64,000 bases of DNA from Pseudomonadota bacterium (GCA_963205115.1 CAUJHV010000021.1:1-64000), one strand, 5' to 3'. Positions 1-12,515 are shown, counted from the stretch's first letter. Made by a program: numbers and translations. Notes: generated by a model from the sequence alone, not told the origin.

Positions 1-23
1 AACCGATCACCCGGAGGTCAACG

Positions 24-449
24 ATGAAGATCCTGGTTCCCGTCGACGGGAGTGCCTACACCAAGCGGATGCTGGCCTATCTGGCCACACACGACGAATG
101 GCTGGGCGACAGCAACACCTTCACCATCCTGCACTCGGTTCCGCCGGTGCCGCCGCGGGCCGCCGCCGTCATCGACAAGGGCACGCTGACGAGCTCTTAC
201 GACGACGAGGCCGAGAAGGTTTTCAAGCCGATCCGCGCCTGTTTCGGCCGCAAGCCCGCCTTGAAGACGAGCTTCGTGGCCAAGTCCGGACCCGCCGCGG
301 ACAACATCGCCGCCCTCGCGGGCAAGGGCGACTTCGACCTGATCATCATGGGCTCGCACGGCCATGGCACCTTGACCAATCTGGTCATGGGCTCGGTGGC
401 GACCAAGGTGCTCGCCAACACGAACGTGCCCGTCCTGCTGGTGCGCTGA
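24..449 (+). CDS. Universal stress protein (UspA family)
   Basis: A 141-residue single-domain Usp protein, the normal length for the family. It opens with the typical first strand MKILVPVDGS and ends with the nucleotide-binding signature: GSHGHG at about residues 111-116, then MGSVATKVL and the closing strand VPVLLVR. This arrangement belongs to the ATP-binding UspA/UspFG-like branch, which is known to protect cells in stasis and stress; the exact ligand here is not known. The start is well supported by a GGAGG ribosome site about eight bases upstream. It stands alone, and the next plus-strand gene is 600 bases away. Family assignment is secure, role is general. Confidence 0.95.
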   Translation: MKILVPVDGSAYTKRMLAYLATHDEWLGDSNTFTILHSVPPVPPRAAAVIDKGTLTSSYDDEAEKVFKPIRACFGRKPALKTSFVAKSGPAADNIAALAGKGDFDLIIMGSHGHGTLTNLVMGSVATKVLANTNVPVLLVR

Positions 450-494
450 GCCTCGGGTCGCGCCGCGCCCCGGCCTTGCGCAGCCGCCGCGCGA

Positions 495-710
495 TCAGCG
501 CGAGGCCGGCTTGCGGCGCGGCCAGCGGCGCGACCAGCCACTGGCTGGCGGTGGCTCGACAGGCTTGGCCGCGACGGCATCGTCGTGGGCCGCCTGCATC
601 GACTGGTCCAGGCCGAAGGCCGTGCCCAGATCGGCCCAGTCGGACGCGGGCCGTGTCGGCTCGGCACGCAGCCGGGTGATCCAGGACAGGGCGCGTGAGG
701 CGTTCGACAT
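495..710 (-). CDS. Small hypothetical protein, 71 aa
   Basis: I do not recognise this protein. The frame is 71 codons and nearly every third codon position is G or C, as in the certain genes around it, which argues for real coding. The product is soluble and ends in a basic, Arg/Trp/Pro-rich tail (residues about 50-71). The ribosome site is weak (a GGAT-like stretch near the start). It faces the stress-protein gene tail to tail. It could still be a chance open frame, since GC-rich DNA produces many of these. Confidence 0.45.
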   Translation of the reverse strand: MSNASRALSWITRLRAEPTRPASDWADLGTAFGLDQSMQAAHDDAVAAKPVEPPPASGWSRRWPRRKPASR

Positions 711-1056
711 GATGGCATCCGGTGACGTGGGGCGGCGGGGGATCTGAGTGTCGCGGCCCGCCCGCTCGCCGATGGCGCGGAGTCACCACACCAAAGCGCC
801 TCATTTGTGACGGACCTGTGCAACGGGGCGGCGGCACGCGGCCCCGTGCACGCATCGGGTGCAGCCTTCGGGCTGCATCGGCGCTTTGCAGCCGTTGGCT
901 GAACCTGTCCGCTGGGCACGTTCATAGGCGGCCGTCAGGCGCGAGAGGGCGGATCGCGCGCGCACGACGTGTGCCCGATCGCATCGGCCGCTGCGCAGCG
1001 TCGATCCCGCCAGGCCCCGCACTAGAATCCGCGCCTTTTTTCCACGCGGAGGGCGC
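711..1056. other. Non-coding gap before yegD
   Basis: No convincing gene lies here. The one visible structure is a stem-loop at 858-879 with a TTCG loop flanked by GCAGCC/GGCTGC and a few extra pairs. It has no following T-run, so it is not a classical terminator. The last 30 bases carry the ribosome site of the Hsp70-like gene. A T-rich stretch at about 1036-1041 lies just before it. Confidence 0.4.
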
Positions 1057-2358
1057 ATGGCCGAAGACTGGTGCGCGATCGATTTCGGAACCTCCAACTC
1101 CGCCGTGGCGCTGCCCGGCCCGGCGCAGGCCGTGGTGCTCGTCGGGCTCGAAGACGAACAGCCCACCATGCCCACGGCCGTCTTCTACCGCAGCGACGGC
1201 CCGGTGCATGCCGCGCCGGCCTGCGAATACGGACGCGCGGCGCTGGCCGCCTACGTGGACGGCATCGAGGGGCGGCTCATGCGCTCGATGAAGAGCATCC
1301 TCGGCTCGGACCTGCTGAACCAGCACACGGAGATCGGCGCTGGGCGCAGCGTGCCCTATACCGACGTCGTCGAGGGTTACCTGCGGCGCCTGAAGTCGCG
1401 GGCCGAAGGGCACCGCGGCGCGCCGCTGCGCCGGGCCGTGATCGGGCGGCCGGTGCACTTCGTCGACGACGACCCTGTGCGCGATGCGCAGGCCCAGGCG
1501 GCGCTGGAGGCCGCGGCGCGCCGGGTCGGCTTCGAGGAGGTGCATTTCCACTACGAGCCGCTGGCGGCGGCGCTGGACCATGAGCGCACACTGGCCGACG
1601 ACCAGCTCGTGCTGGTGGCGGACATCGGCGGCGGCACCTCGGACTTCTCGCTGATCCGGCTGGGCCCGCAGCGGCGCGCGCGGCTGGCGCGCACCGAGGA
1701 CATCCTGGCCCACCACGGCGTGCACGTGGCGGGCACGGATTTCGACCGGCGCCTGTCGCTGTCCGCGCTGATGCCCTGCCTGGGCTACGGCAGCTTCGGC
1801 CCGGCGCGTGCAGGACGCGTGCCGCGCGAGGTGCCCAGCAAGGTGTACTTCGACCTCGCCACCTGGCACCTCATCAACACGGTCTATGGACCGGCGCGTG
1901 TGGCCGAGCTGCGCCGCATGCGCAGCGACTATGCGGACCTGCAGCTGCACACGCGCCTGATGACCGTGCTGGAACACCGCCTGGGGCACGGCCTGGCGGC
2001 ACACGCCGAACACCTGAAGATCGCGGCCGCCAGCCAGGGCCACGCGCGCGCCGACCTCTCGGCCGTCGAGCCCGATCTGGCGGTGACCATCGACGAAGCG
2101 GCTGCCGGCCGGGCCATCGAAGCCGACTGCACGCGCATCGAGCAGGCGGCGCTGGAGACCGCACGCCTGGGCGGCATCGCGCCGCAGGCCGTGCAGGCGG
2201 TCTACCTCACCGGCGGATCGACGGGCCTGGCGCCGCTGGTACAGCGCATCCTGCGGCACTTCCCGCAGGCCCTGGCGGTGCGGGGCGACCCCTTCGCCAG
2301 CGTCGCGCGGGGCCTGGGTGAAGCCGCCCGCCGGCGCTGGGCAGCCGGCGCAGCTTGA
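1057..2358 (+). CDS. yegD: Hsp70-family protein of the YegD type
   Basis: A 433-residue actin-fold ATPase, the length expected for YegD and much shorter than DnaK because the substrate-binding half is missing. The phosphate-1 motif IDFGTSNSAVA is at about residues 8-18, the phosphate-2 motif LVADIGGGTSDFSLI at about 186-200, and the adenosine motif VYLTGGSTGLAPLV near 385. Members are putative stand-alone chaperone ATPases whose clients are unknown. A GGAGGG ribosome site six bases upstream fixes the ATG start. It converges on the UPF0149 gene 32 bases downstream. Assignment to the family is firm; a specific role is not known. Confidence 0.92.
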   Translation: MAEDWCAIDFGTSNSAVALPGPAQAVVLVGLEDEQPTMPTAVFYRSDGPVHAAPACEYGRAALAAYVDGIEGRLMRSMKSILGSDLLNQHTEIGAGRSVPYTDVVEGYLRRLKSRAEGHRGAPLRRAVIGRPVHFVDDDPVRDAQAQAALEAAARRVGFEEVHFHYEPLAAALDHERTLADDQLVLVADIGGGTSDFSLIRLGPQRRARLARTEDILAHHGVHVAGTDFDRRLSLSALMPCLGYGSFGPARAGRVPREVPSKVYFDLATWHLINTVYGPARVAELRRMRSDYADLQLHTRLMTVLEHRLGHGLAAHAEHLKIAAASQGHARADLSAVEPDLAVTIDEAAAGRAIEADCTRIEQAALETARLGGIAPQAVQAVYLTGGSTGLAPLVQRILRHFPQALAVRGDPFASVARGLGEAARRRWAAGAA

Positions 2359-2390
2359 GGCAGCGGCCTTGCGGCGCGGCGGGCCTGGCC

Positions 2391-3089
2391 TCAGCGTGGC
2401 CCGCGAGGAGGTCCGCGGCGGCCTTGAGCCGGGCCGTGGCCGGGCCGCCGGCCGCCGTGGGCGCCGCCCGGCCTGCCACCCTGCGCCGAGCGCGCCGGCG
2501 CGGGCAGCGGGCGCGTCACGTCGGCCAGCAGCAGCACGCTGCGCACCAGGTCCTCGGCGGCGTCGGCCATGGTGGTCGGCGGCTCCAGGGTCTCGATGAG
2601 CGCCAGCAGCTCGTCGGCATCTTCGAGGTCTTCCGGATCGAAGGCGGAATACAGCACCGCCAGAGGTTCGAGGAGCCCGGGATGCTCCATGCCCATCAGC
2701 GCCGGGAAACGGTCCTGCGCGGCGGCAAAGCCGGCGACCCAGGGCAGCTGGGCCTGCGCGGGCGGCGCATCCTCTTCGTCGGACTCGAAGATCCACGGAT
2801 CGAACCAGCGCCGCGCCTCGATGGCGCGGCGCAACTCTTCATGGCGCCGCGCCACCAGTTCGGCCACGCGCGCGGCGCCGGCGTCGGTGGGTGCGGGATG
2901 CCCGTCGAGGTCGAACACCAGGGGTAACCACTCGCCCATCGAAATGGTTACCGGCTGCAACAGAACGCCGCACAGATAACCATCCACCGCGCACGCGTCC
3001 ATCGGCTGCAAAGGCGCATGGATGCTCGATAGTTGCTCATCGAGCTCGGCGATTTCGGCGTCGCTCAGGGGCGTGTCGGTGCGTTGCAT
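2391..3089 (-). CDS. UPF0149 (YecA/YgfB) family protein
   Basis: A 232-residue protein with the UPF0149 pattern: an N-terminal MDACAVDGYLCG segment (residues about 29-40), a central WFDPWIFESDEED acidic patch and a C-terminal helical part with VAGFAAAQDRFPAL. The C-terminus is a low-complexity Gly/Arg/Pro tail, and the SEC-C zinc finger found at the end of many YecA proteins is absent. Function is not established for this family. The start has no strong ribosome site because an inverted repeat (CTCTCCC/GGGAGAG, 3099-3120) covers the upstream region and could hide or expose it. Confidence 0.85.
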   Translation of the reverse strand: MQRTDTPLSDAEIAELDEQLSSIHAPLQPMDACAVDGYLCGVLLQPVTISMGEWLPLVFDLDGHPAPTDAGAARVAELVARRHEELRRAIEARRWFDPWIFESDEEDAPPAQAQLPWVAGFAAAQDRFPALMGMEHPGLLEPLAVLYSAFDPEDLEDADELLALIETLEPPTTMADAAEDLVRSVLLLADVTRPLPAPARSAQGGRPGGAHGGRRPGHGPAQGRRGPPRGPR

Positions 3090-3132
3090 CTTGTCATTCT
3101 CTCCCTTCTCCTAGGGAGAGGAATCGTGAAGT

Positions 3133-3264
3133 TTGACACCTACATTTGTAACCGCTTCATGACTTTTGATCGCTGCCGGTGGCAGCGGTCTCCACGGTCC
3201 CAACGACGTCCTTTTCGAAGGACTTATGACAGCCCACCGGCCTTGGCCGGTGGGCTCTTTTTTT
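3133..3264 (+). ncRNA. Candidate structured small RNA or mmsA leader
   Basis: Three stem-loops follow one another with no reading frame: CGCTGCC-GGT-GGCAGCG (3171-3187), GTCCTT-TTCG-AAGGAC (3208-3223) and a perfect 12-bp stem (3231-3256) followed by seven Ts. A TTGACA box stands at 3133-3138, but the -10 box about 17 bases later is poor. No gene on the plus strand precedes this terminator within reach, so it must end either an independent small RNA or an attenuated leader of the aldehyde dehydrogenase gene starting at 3380. The boundaries are guesses; the structure is seen directly. Confidence 0.4.
3231..3264 (+). terminator. Rho-independent terminator
   Basis: A perfect 12-bp stem (AGCCCACCGGCC with its complement, 2-base TT loop) runs straight into CTTTTTTT. 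This is the clearest intrinsic terminator in the window. It acts on the plus strand, where no protein gene precedes it. Confidence 0.85.
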
Positions 3265-3379
3265 GTGCGGGACCGATGTACACATGGGCTTCCCTGCTGG
3301 CGCGGCGATGGGCGATCGCCTAGCCTGTAAGCTGCATCCATTCGAAACAGCGGCGCTTACGCCGCGTAGGAGATCAGCC

Positions 3380-4900
<1,521 letters not shown>

Positions 4901-4905
4901 GACGC

Positions 4906-6564
4906 GTGGACGCACGCCCGATCGACACCTCGCCACCGCCCGCGGCGATCGCTCCGGCACCTGCCGGCGACGCCGCGCAGGTGCGCGGCTGGCTCGACGA
5001 GGCCGAATCGGCCTGCGGCGCGGCGCGGCTCGAAGAGGCCTGTGCGCTCACCGTCCGGGCGCTGGAGGCGGTGCTGCCCGCCGACGCCGATCCGGCGCTG
5101 CGCGTGCGCGCGGCCGGGCTGCGGCTGGCCTGCCTGTTCCAGTCCGGCGCGCTGCAGACGGTGGTCGGCGAAGCCGACACCCTGCTGCCGATCCTGCGCG
5201 CCAGCAGCCCGACCCCGGCGCTGGTGCGGGTGCTGCGGCAGGTCTGCCTGGCCGCCAACGAAACCGGGCAGTCCGAGCGGGCCCTGTCGCTCGCGCAGGA
5301 GTGCCAGCAGCTGGCGCTCAGCAGCGGTGACAAGGGGCTGCAGTCGCTGGGCCTGAATGCGCTGGCCTGCACGCTGGAGCGCATGGGCGACCCGTGGCAA
5401 GGCGAGCGGCTGATGACCGAAGCGCTGGCGATGGCCCGCGAACATGGGCAGCGGCACGAACTGCTGCTGGCGCTGTGCAACCTGTCGGCCCTGCGCATCG
5501 GCCGATTCCACCTGCTGCGCGATGCCCGCAGCCTGGACGAGGCGCGCCAGCCCCTGATACATGCGCTGGATGCGGCGCAGGAGGCGCTGGCCCTGGCGCG
5601 CGAAGCCCGCGAGCCCTTCCCGCAGGTGCTGGTGGAGGGCAACCTGGGCGAGATCCTGCTTCACCTGGGACGCCTGCTGGAGGCCGGTCCGTATCTGCAG
5701 TCCGCGCTGGCCGCGGCGCAGCATCACCGCTACCAGGCGCAGGAGTGGCGCATCCATTGCTCGCTGGGCGAGCTCGAACTGGCCCAGGGCCAGGCGCCGG
5801 CCGCCTGGGACCGCCTGCAGGGCACGCTGCAGCGTGTGGCGGCGGCGGAGCAGCCCATCACGCGGCTGCGGCTGCACCACACCTTGTCGCGCACGGCCGC
5901 GGCGCTGGGCCGCTTCGACGACGCCTTGCAGCACCTGCAGGCCTATCTGCGGCTCGAACGCGGGCGCGCGGTGTCGCAACTGCATGCGCAGTCGGAACTG
6001 TTCATCACGCGCCTGGAAGCCGAGCAGGTGCGGCTGGAGGCGCAGCGCCAGCGCCTGCGCGCGGCCGAGCTCGAAGCCGACGTGCGCCGCGACCCGCTCA
6101 CCGGCGTGGGCAACCGGCGCGAGATCCAGCAGCGCCTGCCCGATCTGTTGCGCGACGCGGCGGCCAGCGAGTTGCCGCTGACGCTGGTGATGGTGGACGT
6201 CGACCGCTTCAAAGCCATCAACGACCACTTCGGCCACAGCGTGGGCGACCAGGTGCTCGAACGCCTGGGCCAGCTGCTGCGCGATGCCACACGCGGGCCG
6301 GACCTCATCGGCCGCGTGGGCGGCGACGAATTCCTGCTCGTGCTGCCGCACACCGCACTGGAGCCGGCGCGCGAAGTCTGCGAACGCCTGCGCCGCACGG
6401 TGGCGCAATATCCCTGGCACGGCATCGCCGCCGGCCTGCGCGTGACCCTGAGCTTGGGCCTGGCGGGCACCCCGCCCCATGACGAGAGCACCCTGAAGGC
6501 CCGCGCCGACCGCGCGCTGTACCGCGCCAAGGCCGAAGGCCGCGACCGTCTGGCGTGGGGGTGA
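4906..6564 (+). CDS. TPR-repeat diguanylate cyclase (GGDEF)
   Basis: A 552-residue protein made of a long helical tetratricopeptide-like region (about 30-370), a short coiled segment, and a GGDEF domain from DPLTGVGNRR (about 396) to the end. The GGDEF motif is intact near residue 472, and RGPD five residues before it is a product-inhibition I-site, so it should make cyclic di-GMP and be feedback controlled. There is no membrane segment or signal peptide, so the TPR part probably senses a cytoplasmic partner. The start is a GTG five bases after mmsA stops, which suggests co-transcription, although a weak start leaves room for a later one. Confidence 0.88.
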   Translation: MDARPIDTSPPPAAIAPAPAGDAAQVRGWLDEAESACGAARLEEACALTVRALEAVLPADADPALRVRAAGLRLACLFQSGALQTVVGEADTLLPILRASSPTPALVRVLRQVCLAANETGQSERALSLAQECQQLALSSGDKGLQSLGLNALACTLERMGDPWQGERLMTEALAMAREHGQRHELLLALCNLSALRIGRFHLLRDARSLDEARQPLIHALDAAQEALALAREAREPFPQVLVEGNLGEILLHLGRLLEAGPYLQSALAAAQHHRYQAQEWRIHCSLGELELAQGQAPAAWDRLQGTLQRVAAAEQPITRLRLHHTLSRTAAALGRFDDALQHLQAYLRLERGRAVSQLHAQSELFITRLEAEQVRLEAQRQRLRAAELEADVRRDPLTGVGNRREIQQRLPDLLRDAAASELPLTLVMVDVDRFKAINDHFGHSVGDQVLERLGQLLRDATRGPDLIGRVGGDEFLLVLPHTALEPAREVCERLRRTVAQYPWHGIAAGLRVTLSLGLAGTPPHDESTLKARADRALYRAKAEGRDRLAWG

Positions 6565-6576
6565 GACGGGACGTAC

Positions 6577-6719
6577 GACAGGCCCTGCGGCCTGTCTTTC
6601 GCCTATCGAACGGGCACTGGCTTGCAAGCCAGTGCCGCGGCCTGCAAGGTTGAGATCGGACGAGAGACAGGCCCTGCGGCCCGCCCCGATCACGCCCCGA
6701 TCACGCCCCGATCACGCCC
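6577..6719. repeat. Hairpin, 24-bp palindrome and 11-bp tandem repeat between convergent genes
   Basis: Three structures lie between the convergent GGDEF and phoX genes. An 8-bp stem GACAGGCC-CTGC-GGCCTGTC is at 6577-6596, and its left half recurs at about 6666. A perfect 24-bp palindrome is at 6613-6636 (half-site GGCACTGGCTTG). A tandem 11-bp unit CACGCCCCGAT is repeated about three times from 6683 to 6719, and its first full copy supplies the phoX stop codon. The stems may serve as terminators for both strands, but there is no T-run. Confidence 0.6.
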
Positions 6720-8608
6720 CCATCCCGCCGCCGCACCACCACCGTCGCCGAGCGTGGCCGGCCGCCCGGGGCGAAGTCCGGCCAGTTCGAACTGCGCCGC
6801 GGCTGTGTGGGGTCGCCGGAGTCGCCCGCAGACTCCCCGGGGTGCTGGATGTTGACGAACAGCGTTGTGCCGTCCGGCGTGAAGGCGCCCCCGGTGACCT
6901 CGCAGCCCACCGGGCCGACCAGGAAGCGGCGCACCTCGCCGGTCGTCACGTCGCAGGCCAGCATCTGGTTGTTGCCCAGCCGGGCGAGTTCGCCCTTGTG
7001 CATCGCGCCCGGGCCCATGTCGGTGTCGATCCACAGCACACCGCGCGCGTCGAAGGACAGGCCGTCCGGGCAGCCGAAGGCATCGCCCGAGACATTGCCA
7101 CGCGCCTCGGCGCGTTCGTTGGCCGGGTCGCCGGCCAGCACCAGGTGGTTCCAGCGGAAGCCGGTGCCGTCGAAATCGCCGTCTTCCTGCCAGCGGATGA
7201 TCTGGCCCATCACGTTCTGGGCGCGGGGATTGGCCGGGTCGGGCCCGGGCATGCCCAGCGTGCCGCGTGCGGCGTTGTTCGTCAGGCTGCAATAGACCCA
7301 GCCGTTTTTCGGATCGATGGCCAGCCACTCGGGCCGGTCCATCTTGGTGGCGCCCAGCGCGTCGCTGGCCTGGCGCGCCTTGATCAGCACCTCGCCCTGG
7401 TCGGCAAAGCCCTTGGCGGCGGTCAAAGGGCCCTGGCCGTGCACCAGTGGCAGCCAGCGGCCGCGGCCCTCGGTGTCGAAGCGGGCGACGTGCAGCGTGC
7501 CGTGGTCCAGCAGCGTGCGGTTGGCCTTGGCGCCACCGGGCGCGACCTTGTCGCGGCTGACGAACTTGTAGATGTATTCGAAGGCCGCGTCTTCGCCGGA
7601 ATACACCACTGCGCGGCCGTCCCGGGTCAGCGCGACCCAGGCGCCTTCATGGGCGGCGCGGCCAAGCGCGGTGCGCTTGACCGGTGTGCTGGTGGGGTCC
7701 ATCGGATCGAGTTCCACGATCCAGCCGAAGCGGTTGGGCTCGTGGGGGTGGCGGGTGGCGTCGAAGCGTTCGTCGAATTCCGGCCAGCGGGACCAGGACG
7801 TGCGCCGCAGGCCCCAGCGGCGGTGGTGCGGGTCCTCGAGCGCACCGGCGCTGAAGTAGCCGTTGAAGTTTTCCTCGCCCGACAGGTAGGTGCCCCAGGG
7901 CGTCATGCCGCTGGCGCAGTTGCTGAGCGTGCCCAGCACACGCCGGCCCTGCGGATCGGCGGCGGTTTTCATCAGCGCGTGGCCGGCAGCCGGCCCGGCG
8001 ATGTCCAGCGGCGAGCTCGCCGTCACGCGCCGTGCATAACGCGACGGGCGCACCATCTGCCAGCGGCCGGCCTCGAGCCTGAGCTCGATGACCGACAGGC
8101 CGTGTGCGGCCTGCGCCTTGCGCACCTTCTCGGCGGACCAGTCCTTCAGGCCGTCATGGTGCAACAGGCCGTCGTCGACGTACTCGTGGTTCATCACCAG
8201 CAGGCCGTGCGTGGAACTGCCGTCCAGCGGATAGAACTGCAGGCCGTCGTGGTGCATGCCCATCTGCATGGCCTGCTCGGCGGCCGTGTTGGAGGCATCG
8301 GGCTTCCAGGCCGGCATCTGGCCGGGGACGCCCACAGGCTCGCCCCAGGCGGCGATGGGCGTGGCGACATAACCCTCGGGCACCACGATGGCGTCCGCGC
8401 GGCTGGGCGGCACGCCGCGAAAGCCGAGCAGGCCCTGGGCTGCGGGCGATGCGGCGCAGGCGGGCAACGTCAGCGGCGCCATCAGGCTGCCCAGCATCAG
8501 TCCGAGGCTGCCGTGCAGCACGGTGCGGCGTGCCGGGTCGCTGACATCGTGGATGCTCGGGTTGCCTGAGTGGTTGTCGTCGTCGAGCGTGGCGAGGTCT
8601 TTGGGCAT
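6701..8608 (-). CDS. phoX: PhoX-type phosphatase (DUF839), Tat-exported
   Basis: A 635-residue member of the PhoX/DUF839 family, which comprises calcium- and iron-dependent phosphatases that release phosphate from organic esters in the periplasm. A twin-arginine signal is visible at residues 27-50: ARRTVLHGSLG followed by a hydrophobic stretch and an Ala-rich cleavage area. Family landmarks are LVMNHEYVDD (about 138), NCASGMTPWGTYLSGEENFNGYF (about 229-251), DRPEWLAIDPKNGWVYCSLTNN and CPDGLSFDARGVLWIDTD. The full length suggests an intact enzyme. No Pho box was identified. Its last codons run into an 11-bp tandem repeat, so the C-terminus may vary between strains. Confidence 0.88.
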   Translation of the reverse strand: MPKDLATLDDDNHSGNPSIHDVSDPARRTVLHGSLGLMLGSLMAPLTLPACAASPAAQGLLGFRGVPPSRADAIVVPEGYVATPIAAWGEPVGVPGQMPAWKPDASNTAAEQAMQMGMHHDGLQFYPLDGSSTHGLLVMNHEYVDDGLLHHDGLKDWSAEKVRKAQAAHGLSVIELRLEAGRWQMVRPSRYARRVTASSPLDIAGPAAGHALMKTAADPQGRRVLGTLSNCASGMTPWGTYLSGEENFNGYFSAGALEDPHHRRWGLRRTSWSRWPEFDERFDATRHPHEPNRFGWIVELDPMDPTSTPVKRTALGRAAHEGAWVALTRDGRAVVYSGEDAAFEYIYKFVSRDKVAPGGAKANRTLLDHGTLHVARFDTEGRGRWLPLVHGQGPLTAAKGFADQGEVLIKARQASDALGATKMDRPEWLAIDPKNGWVYCSLTNNAARGTLGMPGPDPANPRAQNVMGQIIRWQEDGDFDGTGFRWNHLVLAGDPANERAEARGNVSGDAFGCPDGLSFDARGVLWIDTDMGPGAMHKGELARLGNNQMLACDVTTGEVRRFLVGPVGCEVTGGAFTPDGTTLFVNIQHPGESAGDSGDPTQPRRSSNWPDFAPGGRPRSATVVVRRRDGGVIGA

Positions 8609-8695
8609 GGTGCTGTCGGTGCGAAGCGCGATCGGACTGTAGCCGCGCGCCGGCTGCCCTTGTCGCCTGGGGCCAGCGCCTTACCATCGACACCC

Positions 8696-9452
8696 ATGGC
8701 CACCGACCGCACCGCCGCAAGCACACCCCGCGTTCTGTTGATCACTGGCGCCAGCCGCGGCATCGGCGCGGCCACGGCCCGTCTGGCCGCGCGCGAGGGC
8801 TGGGACGTCGCGGTCAATTACGGCCGCCAGGCCGCCGCCGCCGAAGCCGTGGCCGACGAGGTGCGCGCGCTGGGTCGCCGCGCCATCGCCGTGCAGGCCG
8901 ACGTGGCCGACGAGGCGCAGGTGCTGGCGATGTTCGCGCGTGTGCACGAGACGCTGGGGCCGCTGGGCGGCCTGGTCAACAACGCCGGCATCGTGGCGAT
9001 GAAGGCGCGTGTGGACGAGATGGACACCGCGCGCTGGCAGCGCATGCTGGCCGTGAACGTGCTGGGCAGCTGGATCTGCGCCCGTGAAGCCGTCAAGGCC
9101 ATGAGCACGCGCCACGGCGGCGCGGGCGGCGCGATCGTCAACCTCTCCAGCGTGGCCGCCACGCTGGGTGCGCCGGGCATGTATGTCGACTACGCCTCGG
9201 CCAAGGGTGCGATCGACGCCTTCACATTGGGCCTGGCGCGCGAGGTGGCCACCGAGGGCGTGCGCGTGAATGCCGTGCGCCCCGGCATCATCGACACCGA
9301 GATCCACGCCGAAAGCGGCGATGCGCAGCGCGCCTTCAAGTCCGCCGACGTGATCCCGATGCGGCGCCCCGGCACGGCCGACGAGGTGGCACAGGCCATC
9401 GTCTGGCTGCTGTCGCCGGCCGCGTCCTACGTGACCGGCGAGGTGCTGACGG

Positions 9453-9469
<17 letters not shown>
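8696..9469 (+). CDS. Short-chain dehydrogenase/reductase (SDR)
   Basis: A 257-residue classical SDR. The cofactor motif TGASRGIG is at about residues 18-25, NNAG at about 98-101, the catalytic Ser in NLSSVAA and the YxxxK pair in YASAK at about 169-173. The C-terminus GEVLTVSGGR is the usual end for this class. It uses NAD(H) or NADP(H) on an unknown alcohol or ketone; glucose-1-dehydrogenase and FabG-like proteins look similar, so no substrate is assigned. The ATG at 8696 was chosen over an upstream frame extension because it sits 17 residues before the Rossmann motif. Its last 17 bases overlap the 3' end of the convergent AraC gene. Confidence 0.88.
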
Positions 9470-11602
<2,133 letters not shown>

Positions 11603-11613
11603 GGCAGGACAGG

Positions 11614-11676
11614 CGGCTCCACCTGCGTGGAGCCGCGTGCCTGCCGAAGGCCAACGGACATCTCGTGTCCGTTGGC
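11614..11676. terminator. Two stem-loops between convergent pobA and FNT genes
   Basis: A 9-bp stem CGGCTCCAC-CTGC-GTGGAGCCG (11614-11635) is followed by an 11-bp stem GCCAACGGACA-TCTCG-TGTCCGTTGGC (11650-11676). Their position between two 3' ends suggests shared termination, but neither has a T-run. Confidence 0.45.
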
Positions 11677-11693
11677 TGAGGTCCCAGGACCGC

Positions 11694-12515
11694 TTAACCG
11701 CCGCGCGGGCGCCGCAGATAGGCCAGCCAGTACACGCCGGCTACCAGCAGCGTGCCGCCGACGATGTTGCCGGCCGTCACCCACACCAGATTGCCGACGA
11801 TGCCGGCCACGGGAACCGGTGAGCTGCCGCCCAGCAAGGCCGCATAGGGCAGGAAGAAGAGGTTGGCGATCGAGTGTTCGAGCCCCATCGCCACGAAGGC
11901 GGTGATCGGCAGCAGCACCGCCAGCAGCTTGTCGGTGACGCTGCGCCCGCTCAGGGTCAGCCACACCGCCAGGCACACCAGCGCGTTGCACAGCACGCCA
12001 CGCGCGAAGGCCTGGCTCGGGGACAGGCTCAGCTTGGCCGCGGCCACGGCCAGGGCCGTCTGCCCGACGGCGCCCTGGCCCAGCAACGCCACATCGGCGA
12101 CATGCACCATCACCACCGTCGCCGCGCAGCCCAGCGCGTTGCCCAGGTAGACCCAGCACCAGTTGGCCAGCACGGCGCGCGTGTCGATCAGGCCGCTGGC
12201 CCATGCCATGGCGATCAGGTTGTTGCCGGTGAACAGCTCCGCGCCAGCCACCACCACCAGGACCAGCCCGAGGCTGAAGCACAGCCCGCCCAGCACGCGC
12301 GACGGCCCCAGGCCCAGGCCGGACTGCGTCATCGCCACCAGGAAGAAGACCGCGCCCATGGAAATGAAAGCGCCGGCCAGCACCGCCAGCGTCAGCGTGG
12401 TGAGCAAGGGCGCGCGCGTCTTGGCCACACCCAGCGATTCCACGAGCTGCGCAATGTCGCGGGGTGGCCGTGCGTCGGCGGTGCCGGGTTCGGTGTTCAC
12501 CGACCCATTCTGCAT
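11694..12515 (-). CDS. Formate/nitrite transporter (FNT) family channel
   Basis: A 273-residue membrane protein with six predicted helices starting at about residues 38, 75, 115, 170, 200 and 243. The FNT fold is recognisable from AELFTGNNLIAMAW (about 92-105), the central ANWCWVYLGNALG and the later VWLTLSGRSVTDKLLAVLLPITAFVAMGLEHSIANLF. FocA and NirC relatives pass formate, nitrite or other small monovalent anions. Its place between pobA and pcaIJ makes an organic-acid cargo possible, but nothing in the sequence proves it. I chose MQNGSVN at 12515 because further upstream the frame would cross the pcaI promoter and start region. Confidence 0.85.
   Translation of the reverse strand: MQNGSVNTEPGTADARPPRDIAQLVESLGVAKTRAPLLTTLTLAVLAGAFISMGAVFFLVAMTQSGLGLGPSRVLGGLCFSLGLVLVVVAGAELFTGNNLIAMAWASGLIDTRAVLANWCWVYLGNALGCAATVVMVHVADVALLGQGAVGQTALAVAAAKLSLSPSQAFARGVLCNALVCLAVWLTLSGRSVTDKLLAVLLPITAFVAMGLEHSIANLFFLPYAALLGGSSPVPVAGIVGNLVWVTAGNIVGGTLLVAGVYWLAYLRRPRGG

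Noticed and set aside
858-879. Rho-independent terminator
   Set aside because: The stem is good but no T-run follows on either strand.
922-2796. A 624-codon minus-strand frame
   Set aside because: It runs antisense across yegD and overlaps the UPF0149 gene in another frame; no motif is visible.
6683-6719. CRISPR-like repeat
   Set aside because: The unit is 11 bp, directly tandem and without spacers.
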